Below, piece after piece: positions 35,636 to 42,989 of a DNA stretch of 64,000 bases. A model generated the notes under the pieces. That model did not search any database. It saw only the letters and a list, made by a program, of their open reading frames with translations, and was not told where the DNA came from. This DNA comes from Pirellula sp. SH-Sr6A (lineage in GTDB: Bacteria > Planctomycetota > Planctomycetia > Pirellulales > Pirellulaceae). Position 1 is the stretch's first letter. Every line of letters starts with the position of its first letter. Where the stretch lies: positions 5,437,988 through 5,501,987 of the forward strand of contig NZ_CP011272.1 in the NCBI RefSeq assembly GCF_001610875.1. Direction: 5' to 3'. Position numbers and translations under genes: made by a program.

Positions 35636-36670
35636 CTACGACGCGAACTGACGAAGGAAACGGACGTCGCTTCGATATAAATCGCGAATGTCGGTAATGC
35701 CGAAACGTCGCATGCAGAGACGTTCCACTCCCAGTCCAAAGGCAAAACCTGAGTACTGCTCGGGATCGATATTCAAATGAGCGAATACATTCGGATCGAC
35801 CATCCCTGCTCCCCCGAATTCGATCCATTGCCCGTTCCACCAATAATCCACTTCTACGCTGGGCTCGGTGAAGGGAAAGAACGAGGGTCGGAACCGCACA
35901 TTGACATCACTACCGAGATAGCTAGTCGCAAAGAGCCTCAGTACGCTTTTGAGCTGCGCCATGGTCACATGCTTATCGACCCACAACCCTTCCATTTGAT
36001 GGAACATGGGGAAGTGGGTAGCGTCGGGCGCATCCGGACGGTAAACCCGGCCCAACGAAATGATTCGCAATGGAAGCGGTTGGCTTTCCATAACACGGAT
36101 CTGCACGGTGCTCGTCTGGCTTCGAAGCAGCATCGCATCGTGGTCAGAAGCGGCTTGTTTGTTGGCGGTCGCTAGATAGAAATTGTCGAGCGGATCGCGA
36201 GCGGGGTGATCTTCTGGGATATTAAGCGCGACGAAGTTGTGCCATGTGTCTTCAATTTCGGGACCTTCTGTAACCGAAAATCCCAGTCGCCCCATAATCT
36301 CCTTGAGATGCTCAATCGTCTGAGTGATGGGGTGCAATTGCCCCAACCGAGGCCGTAGTCCTGGTAGGGTGGGGTCCAATTTGGGGCCAGAAGGGTGAGT
36401 GCTGGCGTTTCCACCTAGCCCTGTTGCAGCGGCATCCAGTGCCGCTTGGATCGTGTCGCGAACCTCATTGAATCGCTTCCCTGCGGCTGGTTTGTCGGGA
36501 ACTTCTACAGAAGCCAATAGCTTTTGGACGCTTTTGAGAGCGCCGTTCTTTGCCCCGACGAATTTCACGCGCAGAGCTTCTAACGTCTCCGTGCTGTCAA
36601 CGGATGCAAGACTTCGCGTGGCATCCTCGACCAATTCATCCAGGGCTGCCAAGAAACGACTCAACGACAT
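35636..36670 (-). CDS. pheS: Phenylalanine--tRNA ligase alpha subunit
   Basis: The ATG at 36670 has GGAG seven bases upstream; a TTG four codons earlier is less likely. The product has 344 residues. Class II motifs are visible: [47 protein letters not shown] (motif 1 region), [25 protein letters not shown] (motif 2) and [35 protein letters not shown] (motif 3). The N-terminal coiled coil that binds tRNA-Phe is residues 1-90. It activates phenylalanine and charges tRNA-Phe. The gap to pheT is 29 bp, so they are cotranscribed. Confidence 0.97.
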   Translation of the reverse strand: MSLSRFLAALDELVEDATRSLASVDSTETLEALRVKFVGAKNGALKSVQKLLASVEVPDKPAAGKRFNEVRDTIQAALDAAATGLGGNASTHPSGPKLDPTLPGLRPRLGQLHPITQTIEHLKEIMGRLGFSVTEGPEIEDTWHNFVALNIPEDHPARDPLDNFYLATANKQAASDHDAMLLRSQTSTVQIRVMESQPLPLRIISLGRVYRPDAPDATHFPMFHQMEGLWVDKHVTMAQLKSVLRLFATSYLGSDVNVRFRPSFFPFTEPSVEVDYWWNGQWIEFGGAGMVDPNVFAHLNIDPEQYSGFAFGLGVERLCMRRFGITDIRDLYRSDVRFLRQFAS

Positions 36671-36733
36671 AACTCGCTCCAATTTGGAGATCGCCGAAGA
36701 CTATGAAAAACGAGGGTCAGAAAAGTGCTGACC

Positions 36734-36766
36734 CAAAAAACAAACGGCCCTACCAGGGGGCCGTTT
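36734..36766 (-). terminator. Rho-independent terminator between rplT and pheS
   Basis: On the minus strand, a perfect 9-bp stem AAACGGCCC/GGGCCGTTT with a 7-nt loop is followed by TGTTTTTTGGG. It should end most rplT transcripts and separate rpmI-rplT from pheST, or act as an attenuator for pheST. Confidence 0.75.
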
Positions 36767-36806
36767 CGTGAATCTCCATCAGCGCTGGAATGCCGACTCG
36801 CGAGCG

Positions 36807-36828
36807 ACAGGAATATCGACATTCCTGT
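36807..36828 (-). other. Inverted repeat downstream of rplT
   Basis: Perfect 8-bp arms ACAGGAAT/ATTCCTGT are separated by 6 bases, 32 bp after the rplT stop and 40 bp before the terminator. It may be an mRNA hairpin; its role is unknown. Confidence 0.45.
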
Positions 36829-36859
36829 TCGCAGAACGGCAGTCCGCTCAGATAAACTG

Positions 36860-37219
36860 CTAGCTGATGCCGAGAGCGCTCTTAGCGGCCGCTACGACCA
36901 CAGCAAAACCTGCTGGATCGTGGATCGCCATATCGGAGAGAATCTTTCGATCCAGCTCAATATTCGCCTTGTTCAGACCGTCGATCAGCTGACTATATCG
37001 CAGATCGTGCATCCGAGCCGCCGCATTCAATCGAATGATCCAAAGTCGGCGGAAATCACGGCGCTTGCGGCGGCGATCCCGGTACGCAAACTTGCCAGCT
37101 CGGTAGAGCGTTTCCTTTGCAGTACGATACAGCCTGCGGCGACCGCCGACGTACCCTTCTGCTCGCTGGAATAAACGACGCTTCGCCTGCCTACGGGCAG
37201 AACCTTTTCTTGTTCTCAT
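36860..37219 (-). CDS. rplT: 50S ribosomal protein bL20
   Basis: The protein has 119 residues, exactly the family length. It begins MRTRKGSARRQAKRRLFQRAEGYVGGRRRLYRTAKETLYRAG and contains RDRRRKRRDFRRLWIIRLNAAAR and YSQLIDGLNKANIELDRKILSDMAI, both diagnostic. It binds 23S rRNA early in 50S assembly and in many bacteria also represses its own operon. The 200-bp gap to rpmI upstream is unusually wide for this pair. Confidence 0.98.
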   Translation of the reverse strand: MRTRKGSARRQAKRRLFQRAEGYVGGRRRLYRTAKETLYRAGKFAYRDRRRKRRDFRRLWIIRLNAAARMHDLRYSQLIDGLNKANIELDRKILSDMAIHDPAGFAVVVAAAKSALGIS

Positions 37220-37419
37220 TTTTATGCAACTCGGTTGCTAAAGTGCCTCAGGTCAACGCAAACGTCTGAGCAATTCTCAGCTTCGGCGGCCCGTCGCGAC
37301 GGTCTGCGTTCGTTCAATACCCAAACACCAGGATGGAAATAGGGCCTTGGATTTACAGAATTTCAAGGAAACTCGAAGGAAATGCTGCGACGCGGTAACG
37401 TGCCCACGCCGGTGCGATA

Positions 37420-37623
37420 CTAGTAGCTGTATCCGCGGAGCGCTTCCTGAATCGCCTTCTCGAACTGAGGCTCGAGAACCTTCGTCCCTCGCAATTGTCG
37501 GATTTTCTTGGCCGATTTGCTGATGGCCAAGTGGCTGGTTCCAGCCTTGCGGTGCTTTGCCTTACCATTGGCGGAAAGGCGGAATCGCTTGCGTGTGGAC
37601 TTGTGTGTTTTTTGTTTTGTCAT
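37420..37623 (-). CDS. rpmI: 50S ribosomal protein bL35
   Basis: The protein has 67 residues. MTKQKTHKSTRKRFRLSANGKAKHRKAGTSHLAISKSAKKIRQLRG is the classical L35 sequence, with a Thr-Arg-Lys-Arg-Phe core in place of SAAKRF. The usual preceding gene infC is missing: upstream is 190-270 bp of divergent promoter region and then the tail-specific protease gene on the other strand. It heads the rpmI-rplT-pheS-pheT unit. Confidence 0.97.
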   Translation of the reverse strand: MTKQKTHKSTRKRFRLSANGKAKHRKAGTSHLAISKSAKKIRQLRGTKVLEPQFEKAIQEALRGYSY

Positions 37624-37891
37624 GATTGAGTGGTCCTTCGGATTTTCGAGGGCCCAGAGTTTAACGAGGGTCTAAAAATCGTCCAAGGGTAAAGGGATGC
37701 CAAAAATCGCGATTTCAACAAGTTTTCCGGAAGATTCCCTTGGACGGTCAGAAGGGCGGTCGGATTTTTCGCCAGGTTTATCCATGTTGCTTTGAGGGTG
37801 ACCATCTCCTACTATGCACTACAAGATGAGGGCACAAATCCTACCCGTCCTCTCTAAACTACCTACCATGGACTCCCCGGGGCGAAGAAGA

Positions 37892-39979
37892 ATGCGCAAG
37901 CAAGCGGATTGGAAGGCACGGATTTTTGCAAGGGCGACGATCGCTGGGTTGCTGGTCAGCGGGACTTGTTTTTCGGTCCCCGCGATATCCGTCGCGGAAG
38001 AATTGCCGAGAGTCGCCGCCGTGGAGGAACCGCCAGCGAACACGGCCATGATCGTTCGCATGGTAAAGGGATTGGTCGAGAACGAGCATATCTCCCACCC
38101 CCAATTCAATGACGAAATGTCGATTCGCGGTTTCGACTTGTTCCTCCGCAATGTCGATCCGCTCAAGATGTATTTCATCCAACCCGACATCGACGAGTTC
38201 TTGGTCTATCGCGACAAACTGGACGATTTGATCCGGGTCAACAATGTCGCATTTGCATACAAAGTCTACAAACGCTATCTGACTCGCCTCGATGAGATGA
38301 TGCCTTACATCCACGAGCAGATCGATGCAGATCACGACTTCAACGTCGACGAAACGATTCTTGCCGATGCCAAAGAGATTCCTTGGGCGGCCAACGAAGC
38401 CGAACTGAAGGATCGTATTCGAAAAACAATCAAGCTGAACATCTTGTCCCTCAAAGCGGACGACAAGACGCTGGAGCAAGCTCGTGAGACGCTGCACAAA
38501 CGCTATCGCACGCTGTACTTGGCCAAGTCGCAGACCGACGTCGATGAATTGTTGGAAATCTATCTGACCTCCCTCACCAATGCCTTGGATCCGCACACCA
38601 CCTACATGTCGCCGCGCGAACAAGAGGACTTCGGGGTTCACTTGAAGCTCGAATTCACGGGCATCGGTGCAACCCTTCGTCCCGACGATGGACAGACGGT
38701 TGTCGAAAACATTGTTACGGGTGGGGCTGCGGACCGGGATGGACGGCTCAAGGTAGGGGATCATATCGTCGGCGTTTCGCAGGACGAGAGCTCGCCAGTT
38801 GTCGAAACATCGGACATGAAACTGCAAGACGTCGTCTCGCTGATTCGTGGCCCGAAAGGAACGCGCGTCCGCCTCCACGTGAAACCCGGCGGGACCGGCG
38901 CAACGCAAATTTATGAGATCACTCGCGACTTGATCAAACTCGAAGACGAGGCAGCGCGCGGCGAAATCATCGAACACGGTATGCGTCCCGATGGAGGGAA
39001 GTATCGGATCGGCTACATCAACCTCCCGAGCTTCTACCTCGATATGGATGCAGCTCGCCGAAATGTTCGGAACTATCGAAGCACGCGCCGCGACCTGACC
39101 AACATCATCAACGACTTCAAACAAAAAGGGATCGATGCCATCGTTCTCGATTTGAGCAAGAATGGTGGCGGATCTCTCCAAGAAGCCATCGCCGTGACCG
39201 GCCTGTTCATCGAACGGGGACCTGTTGTCCAAGTGAAGTCCCCTGGTGGCGATGTCGAATCGCTCGATGACACCGATAGCAGCATGATCTGGACGGGACC
39301 CCTCGTGGTAAAGATCAGCCAGATGAGTGCGAGCGCTAGCGAGATCTTTGCAGGAGCAATCCAGGACTACGATCGAGGATTGATCGTCGGTGATCCCAAG
39401 ACGCATGGTAAAGGAACGGTTCAGACCCTCCGCGACCTCGCTCAAGAGTGGAGTATCGGTGGATCCAAATCCTACGGCGGCTTAAAACTGACTATCCAAC
39501 AGTTTTATCTCCCCAACGGAAAATCAACCCAACTCGATGGGGTTGCGTCCGATGTGGTTCTCCCCTCGATCACCGCCAAGCTCGACATTTCCGAATCGGA
39601 CTTGGACTATCCGCTCCCGGCGGACAAAGTCGCCGCCAAGGTTCATAAGCACTACAAAATGACCGACCCGGCGATGAAGGTGGCGTTGCAAAATGCAGCC
39701 AACGATCGAGTCGCGAAGAACCCCGAGTTCGAAAAGCTTTTGGCTCGAATCGATTCCTACGTCCGCCAAAAAGAAGAAAAGACCATTTCCTTGAAAGAGT
39801 CGGATTACATGGCTCGACGCAAAGAACTGAACTCCGAAAAGGTGGAAGAGGAGCAGATCATTGCGAAGGAAGAGAAAGGGAAGATCTTCTATAAGAACTT
39901 CTATAACGAAGAAGTTCTGAACGTCACCCAAGATTATGTCGAAGCACTCCGTCGCAACAACAAAATCGTAGCGAAGTAG
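37892..39979 (+). CDS. Tail-specific (carboxy-terminal processing) protease, S41 family, Prc-like
   Basis: I chose the ATG at 37892 because it gives a normal signal peptide (MRKQADWKARIFARATIAGLLVSG...ISVAEE); ATGs at 37868 and 37814 are in frame. The product has 695 residues. An N-terminal helical domain (VDPLKMYFIQPDIDEF...) is followed by DPHTTYMSPREQEDFGVHLKLEFTGIGATL, a PDZ domain, and the S41 core with LDLSKNGGGSL, the catalytic Ser in MSASASEIFAGAI and the Lys in GDPKTHGKGTVQTL. The C-terminal helical DUF3340-type region ends KKIVAK-like. It degrades misfolded or tagged periplasmic proteins. The reading frame ends in a perfect 15-bp duplication that contains the stop. Confidence 0.93.
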   Translation: MRKQADWKARIFARATIAGLLVSGTCFSVPAISVAEELPRVAAVEEPPANTAMIVRMVKGLVENEHISHPQFNDEMSIRGFDLFLRNVDPLKMYFIQPDIDEFLVYRDKLDDLIRVNNVAFAYKVYKRYLTRLDEMMPYIHEQIDADHDFNVDETILADAKEIPWAANEAELKDRIRKTIKLNILSLKADDKTLEQARETLHKRYRTLYLAKSQTDVDELLEIYLTSLTNALDPHTTYMSPREQEDFGVHLKLEFTGIGATLRPDDGQTVVENIVTGGAADRDGRLKVGDHIVGVSQDESSPVVETSDMKLQDVVSLIRGPKGTRVRLHVKPGGTGATQIYEITRDLIKLEDEAARGEIIEHGMRPDGGKYRIGYINLPSFYLDMDAARRNVRNYRSTRRDLTNIINDFKQKGIDAIVLDLSKNGGGSLQEAIAVTGLFIERGPVVQVKSPGGDVESLDDTDSSMIWTGPLVVKISQMSASASEIFAGAIQDYDRGLIVGDPKTHGKGTVQTLRDLAQEWSIGGSKSYGGLKLTIQQFYLPNGKSTQLDGVASDVVLPSITAKLDISESDLDYPLPADKVAAKVHKHYKMTDPAMKVALQNAANDRVAKNPEFEKLLARIDSYVRQKEEKTISLKESDYMARRKELNSEKVEEEQIIAKEEKGKIFYKNFYNEEVLNVTQDYVEALRRNNKIVAK

Positions 39980-39994
39980 ATCGTAGCGAAGTAG
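39965..39994 (+). repeat. Perfect 15-bp tandem duplication spanning the protease stop codon
   Basis: ATCGTAGCGAAGTAG occurs twice at 39965-39979 and 39980-39994. The first copy encodes IVAK-stop and the second repeats it in the same frame. It shares the CGAAGTAG core with the TAGTC repeat at 16739-16783. Confidence 0.85.
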
Positions 39995-40102
39995 ATCGTC
40001 GGGGCCATTCCCCCGGCGGTCATGCACTACGGTTTGGGGGCGCGACAGTGGCGACCTTTTGGCATGGATACAGTGCCAGTGGTTTACAACCCGAGAGAGC
40101 CT

Positions 40103-41749
40103 ATGAGCGACGCTGCTCCGAAAACTTCAGTATCTAAGAAAACTCCCCTCTCGATCTGGATCGGGATGGGAGTTTTGCTTTTGGTGCCAGTCGCGAGATG
40201 GTCGCTCGAGGAAATCGATCATCAATATGCCAATATTGCAACCGCATTGTTGATCGCAGTGGGCGTGCTCGCTCTCACGATAGGAATCCTGAGGCGACTA
40301 CCGTGGGTCGCAACAATCGTCTACTTGGTGACGGTGATTTTGGCCATCGCATTGTTTTCCCGTTACTTCGAGTTTCGAGGCTTTACCGGAGAGCTCGTCC
40401 CAACGTTCCGATGGCGTGCGCAGTCGATCCCGTCTGACCGGGAAGGCCTCGGACAGACGGGTCATGATGAAGCGGTCGAGCGTCTGAAGCCTTGGACGAC
40501 GCACGCTCGATTCACCCAGTTTCTCGGTAATGATCGCAGCGGTAAAATCCAGTCACCTTCGATCGATTTGGATTGGCACGCGAAAGGGCCTACTCCTTTG
40601 TGGCGAGTCCAGGTGGCGGATGGCTGGTCGGGTATCACCGTTGCCGACGGGATGGTGTGGACCCTGCTTCAGGACCCAGCCGAGGAAGCCGTCGTTTGCT
40701 ACGAGCTCGCAACAGGGCGGGAAAAGTGGCGAACCCGGTTTCCTGGACGGCATACGGAACCTATGGGTGGGACAGGTCCTCGCTCTACACCGACTTGGCA
40801 AGACGGTAAGCTTTGGATCCAAACCGCCGTTGGCATCGCGGCTTGCCTAGATGCGTCGCAGGGAACCATCGAGTGGCAAAAAGACTTGCTTCGAGAGGGG
40901 TTTGCCAGTCAATCTGAGTCGGAGCAATCCATCAAATGGGGACGCAGTGGTTCTCCGCTACTGGTGCAGTCTTCGGGGCAACTTTTGGTTATTTACCCGT
41001 TGGGTGGAAAGCCTGACACCGATCAGTCGGGTTCGCTCATCGCAATGGATGCCAGTTCGGGTGAAGTGAAGTGGAAAGGGGGAGCTGCTCAAATCGCATA
41101 CGGTTCTCCCATGTTGATGAAACTCGCAGGGGTCGAACAGATCGTCGCGATTCACGAAGGCATCGTGGCTGGGCACTCCGTGGAGACGGGCGACGTTCTC
41201 TGGAGTTCACCCTGGGAGAGCCATTCCAATGCGGACGCCTGTTCGTCGTCGCCTGTCGATTGCTCATCGGATCGCATCCTGCTCGGAAAAGGCTACGCTG
41301 CAGGATCGAAATTGATTCGCATTGGCAAGTCGCAAACCGATGGCCCTGCTTCTTGGTCGGCCGAAGACGTTTGGGCGAATCATCGGATTTTGAAAACCAA
41401 ATTGACCAATGCCATTTATCACTCCGACCGCTTGTACGGTTTGAGCGATGGCATACTCGAGTGCGTCGAACCAGAAACGGGCAAGAGAATTTGGCGAGGA
41501 GGTCGATATGGGCAAGGCCAGTTGCTGATGGTGAATAACAGGCTGATGGTGACTTCGGAGGATGGGCGGTTGATCCTCGTAGAACCCGATCAAGGCAAGG
41601 AATTGCATGCGATCGATGTGCTCGATGGAGTTACATGGAATTATCCGGCGGTCGCAGGTCCCTTTATTCTCATGCGCAATGGCTCTGAAATGGTTTGTTT
41701 CTTCTCTCCCTCGGAGGAGGGGATCCAATCGAAATCGGTGCCGCCATGA
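40103..41749 (+). CDS. Membrane-anchored PQQ-like beta-propeller protein
   Basis: The ATG at 40103 (MSDAAPKTSVSKKTPLSIW) follows GAGAG and is preferred to one 81 nt upstream. The product has 548 residues. Three membrane segments lie in the first 110 residues: IWIGMGVLLLVPVARW, IATALLIAVGVLALTIGIL and WVATIVYLVTVILAIALF. The rest is an eight-blade-type propeller with blades such as VVCYELATGREKWRTRF, AACLDASQGTIEWQKDL and IAMDASSGEVKWKGG, and planctomycete-typical RSTPTWQDGKLWIQTA. No catalytic ligand set was identified. Its stop overlaps the ruvC start (ATGA), so it is coupled to recombination genes for no obvious functional reason. Confidence 0.85.
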   Translation: MSDAAPKTSVSKKTPLSIWIGMGVLLLVPVARWSLEEIDHQYANIATALLIAVGVLALTIGILRRLPWVATIVYLVTVILAIALFSRYFEFRGFTGELVPTFRWRAQSIPSDREGLGQTGHDEAVERLKPWTTHARFTQFLGNDRSGKIQSPSIDLDWHAKGPTPLWRVQVADGWSGITVADGMVWTLLQDPAEEAVVCYELATGREKWRTRFPGRHTEPMGGTGPRSTPTWQDGKLWIQTAVGIAACLDASQGTIEWQKDLLREGFASQSESEQSIKWGRSGSPLLVQSSGQLLVIYPLGGKPDTDQSGSLIAMDASSGEVKWKGGAAQIAYGSPMLMKLAGVEQIVAIHEGIVAGHSVETGDVLWSSPWESHSNADACSSSPVDCSSDRILLGKGYAAGSKLIRIGKSQTDGPASWSAEDVWANHRILKTKLTNAIYHSDRLYGLSDGILECVEPETGKRIWRGGRYGQGQLLMVNNRLMVTSEDGRLILVEPDQGKELHAIDVLDGVTWNYPAVAGPFILMRNGSEMVCFFSPSEEGIQSKSVPP

Positions 41750-42306
41750 GTTCGACGCCACCGAATGCCAGGTCGGGACTGAGATCGGAGACGTCGTATG
41801 TGCTGGGTATCGATCCCGGGCTCGCAGTGACGGGTTATGGGGTCATCCTATGGACACCCGGTCGTCCAAAATTGATTGAGGCAGGTGTGATTCGTGTCTC
41901 ACGAAATCAATCCATGTCCAAGCGGCTACTGGAGCTGCACTGCGGAATATCGGAGGTGATCGAGAGCTATCCAATCGTTGCGGTTGCGATCGAGCAGCTC
42001 TATTCGCATTACGCGCGGCCTCGGACGGCGATCCTCATGGGGCACGCTCGCGGAGTACTGACTCTCGCGGCAGCCCAGAAGGGTATTTCGGTCCATTCTT
42101 ACGAACCGACCAAGGTCAAGAAGCTTTTGACGGGCAACGGCCGCGCCCCCAAAGATCAGATGCAGCGCGCGGTTCAGATGCAATTCCAATTGAAAGCTCC
42201 TCCGGATCCCCCTGACGTGGCAGATGCTCTCGCCATCGCTCTGTGCCATTACTATGCTCAAGGCCCCATGGCAGAGATCATCACCAAGAGCAGGAAAACC
42301 AAGTGA
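41746..42306 (+). CDS. ruvC: Holliday junction resolvase RuvC
   Basis: The start at 41746 overlaps the preceding stop by 4 bp. The product has 186 residues. Catalytic acids are all visible: Asp in LGIDPGLAVTGYGV near residue 21, Glu in VAIEQLYSHY, and the C-terminal pair in PPDPPDVADALAIALCH. The RuvC segment RPRTAILMGHARGVLTLAA contains the conserved substrate-contacting helix. It cleaves four-way DNA junctions after RuvAB branch migration. It is followed by ruvA with a GTGA overlap. Confidence 0.96.
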   Translation: MSSTPPNARSGLRSETSYVLGIDPGLAVTGYGVILWTPGRPKLIEAGVIRVSRNQSMSKRLLELHCGISEVIESYPIVAVAIEQLYSHYARPRTAILMGHARGVLTLAAAQKGISVHSYEPTKVKKLLTGNGRAPKDQMQRAVQMQFQLKAPPDPPDVADALAIALCHYYAQGPMAEIITKSRKTK

Positions 42307-42938
42307 TCACGAAAATAACTGGCCAGCTGTTGAGCCTTTCTAACGACACCGCGACCCTTCACATTCCGCCATTCGAATACGAAGTCTCGATTCCCGAGTA
42401 CACCCGCAGGCATTTGCAGGCCGACTTGGGGAAATCGATTTCCCTCCACACCTTGCATTACATCGATGGAAACGCAGCACAGGGGTCGCGTCTCACCCCG
42501 AAATTGGTCGGGTTTTTGACCACGATTGAACGCGACTTCTTTGAGCTCTTTTGTTCGGTCGATGGAGTTGGGGCAAAGAAAGCGCTTCGTGCCATGGTCC
42601 GTCCGGTGCAAGACACGGCGATCATGATTGAGCAGCAAGACGCCAAAGGGCTTTCCACTTTGCCCGGAATCGGAGCGGCGACGGCCGAGAAGATCATTGC
42701 GACCCTTCGTCGCAAAATGCCTCGCTTTGCACTTTTGGTCCGCCGAGAAATGCCCAACGCAGAGGTGCAAAAGCCCGGGGTTGTCGATGAAACGTTTGCC
42801 GCGTTGCTGGTGTTGGGACACGGTGAAGCCGATGCCCGTCGATTGATCGAACAAGCTCTCGCGACCGGTCAGAAATTCAAAGACACCGAGACCATGATAC
42901 AAGCCATCTACCAACGCCAAGCAAACTCTCAGAAGTGA
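42303..42938 (+). CDS. ruvA: Holliday junction branch migration protein RuvA
   Basis: The start is the GTG at 42303, overlapping the ruvC stop, which puts the conserved ITKITGQLLS at the N-terminus. The product has 211 residues. The OB fold (domain I), tandem helix-hairpin-helix motifs (FELFCSVDGVGAKKALRAM, LSTLPGIGAATAEKIIATL) and the C-terminal UBA-like domain III that binds RuvB (VDETFAALLVLGHGEADARRLIEQAL) are present. RuvA targets the RuvB motor to junctions. ruvB is not in the window. Confidence 0.95.
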   Translation: MITKITGQLLSLSNDTATLHIPPFEYEVSIPEYTRRHLQADLGKSISLHTLHYIDGNAAQGSRLTPKLVGFLTTIERDFFELFCSVDGVGAKKALRAMVRPVQDTAIMIEQQDAKGLSTLPGIGAATAEKIIATLRRKMPRFALLVRREMPNAEVQKPGVVDETFAALLVLGHGEADARRLIEQALATGQKFKDTETMIQAIYQRQANSQK

Positions 42939-42989
42939 CCATTCTCGGCGGGTAGGTCCTCGGCACTAACATTTCTTTTGCAATGAATA

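Noticed and set aside
36683-36859. Phe attenuator or T-box control of pheST
   Set aside because: The only short frame before the terminator has no Phe codons, and no T-box AGGGTGG-type motif or specifier loop was found. A simple terminator explains the hairpin better.
37859-39445. 528-codon minus-strand frame opposite the tail-specific protease
   Set aside because: The plus strand encodes a complete PDZ-S41 protease; the reverse frame is rich in Asp/Val/Phe and lacks motifs.
42303-42938. Earlier start for ruvA at 42243
   Set aside because: The extra residues overlap ruvC in another frame and precede the conserved ITKITGQ start; the GTG at 42303 fits the family and the stop/start overlap.
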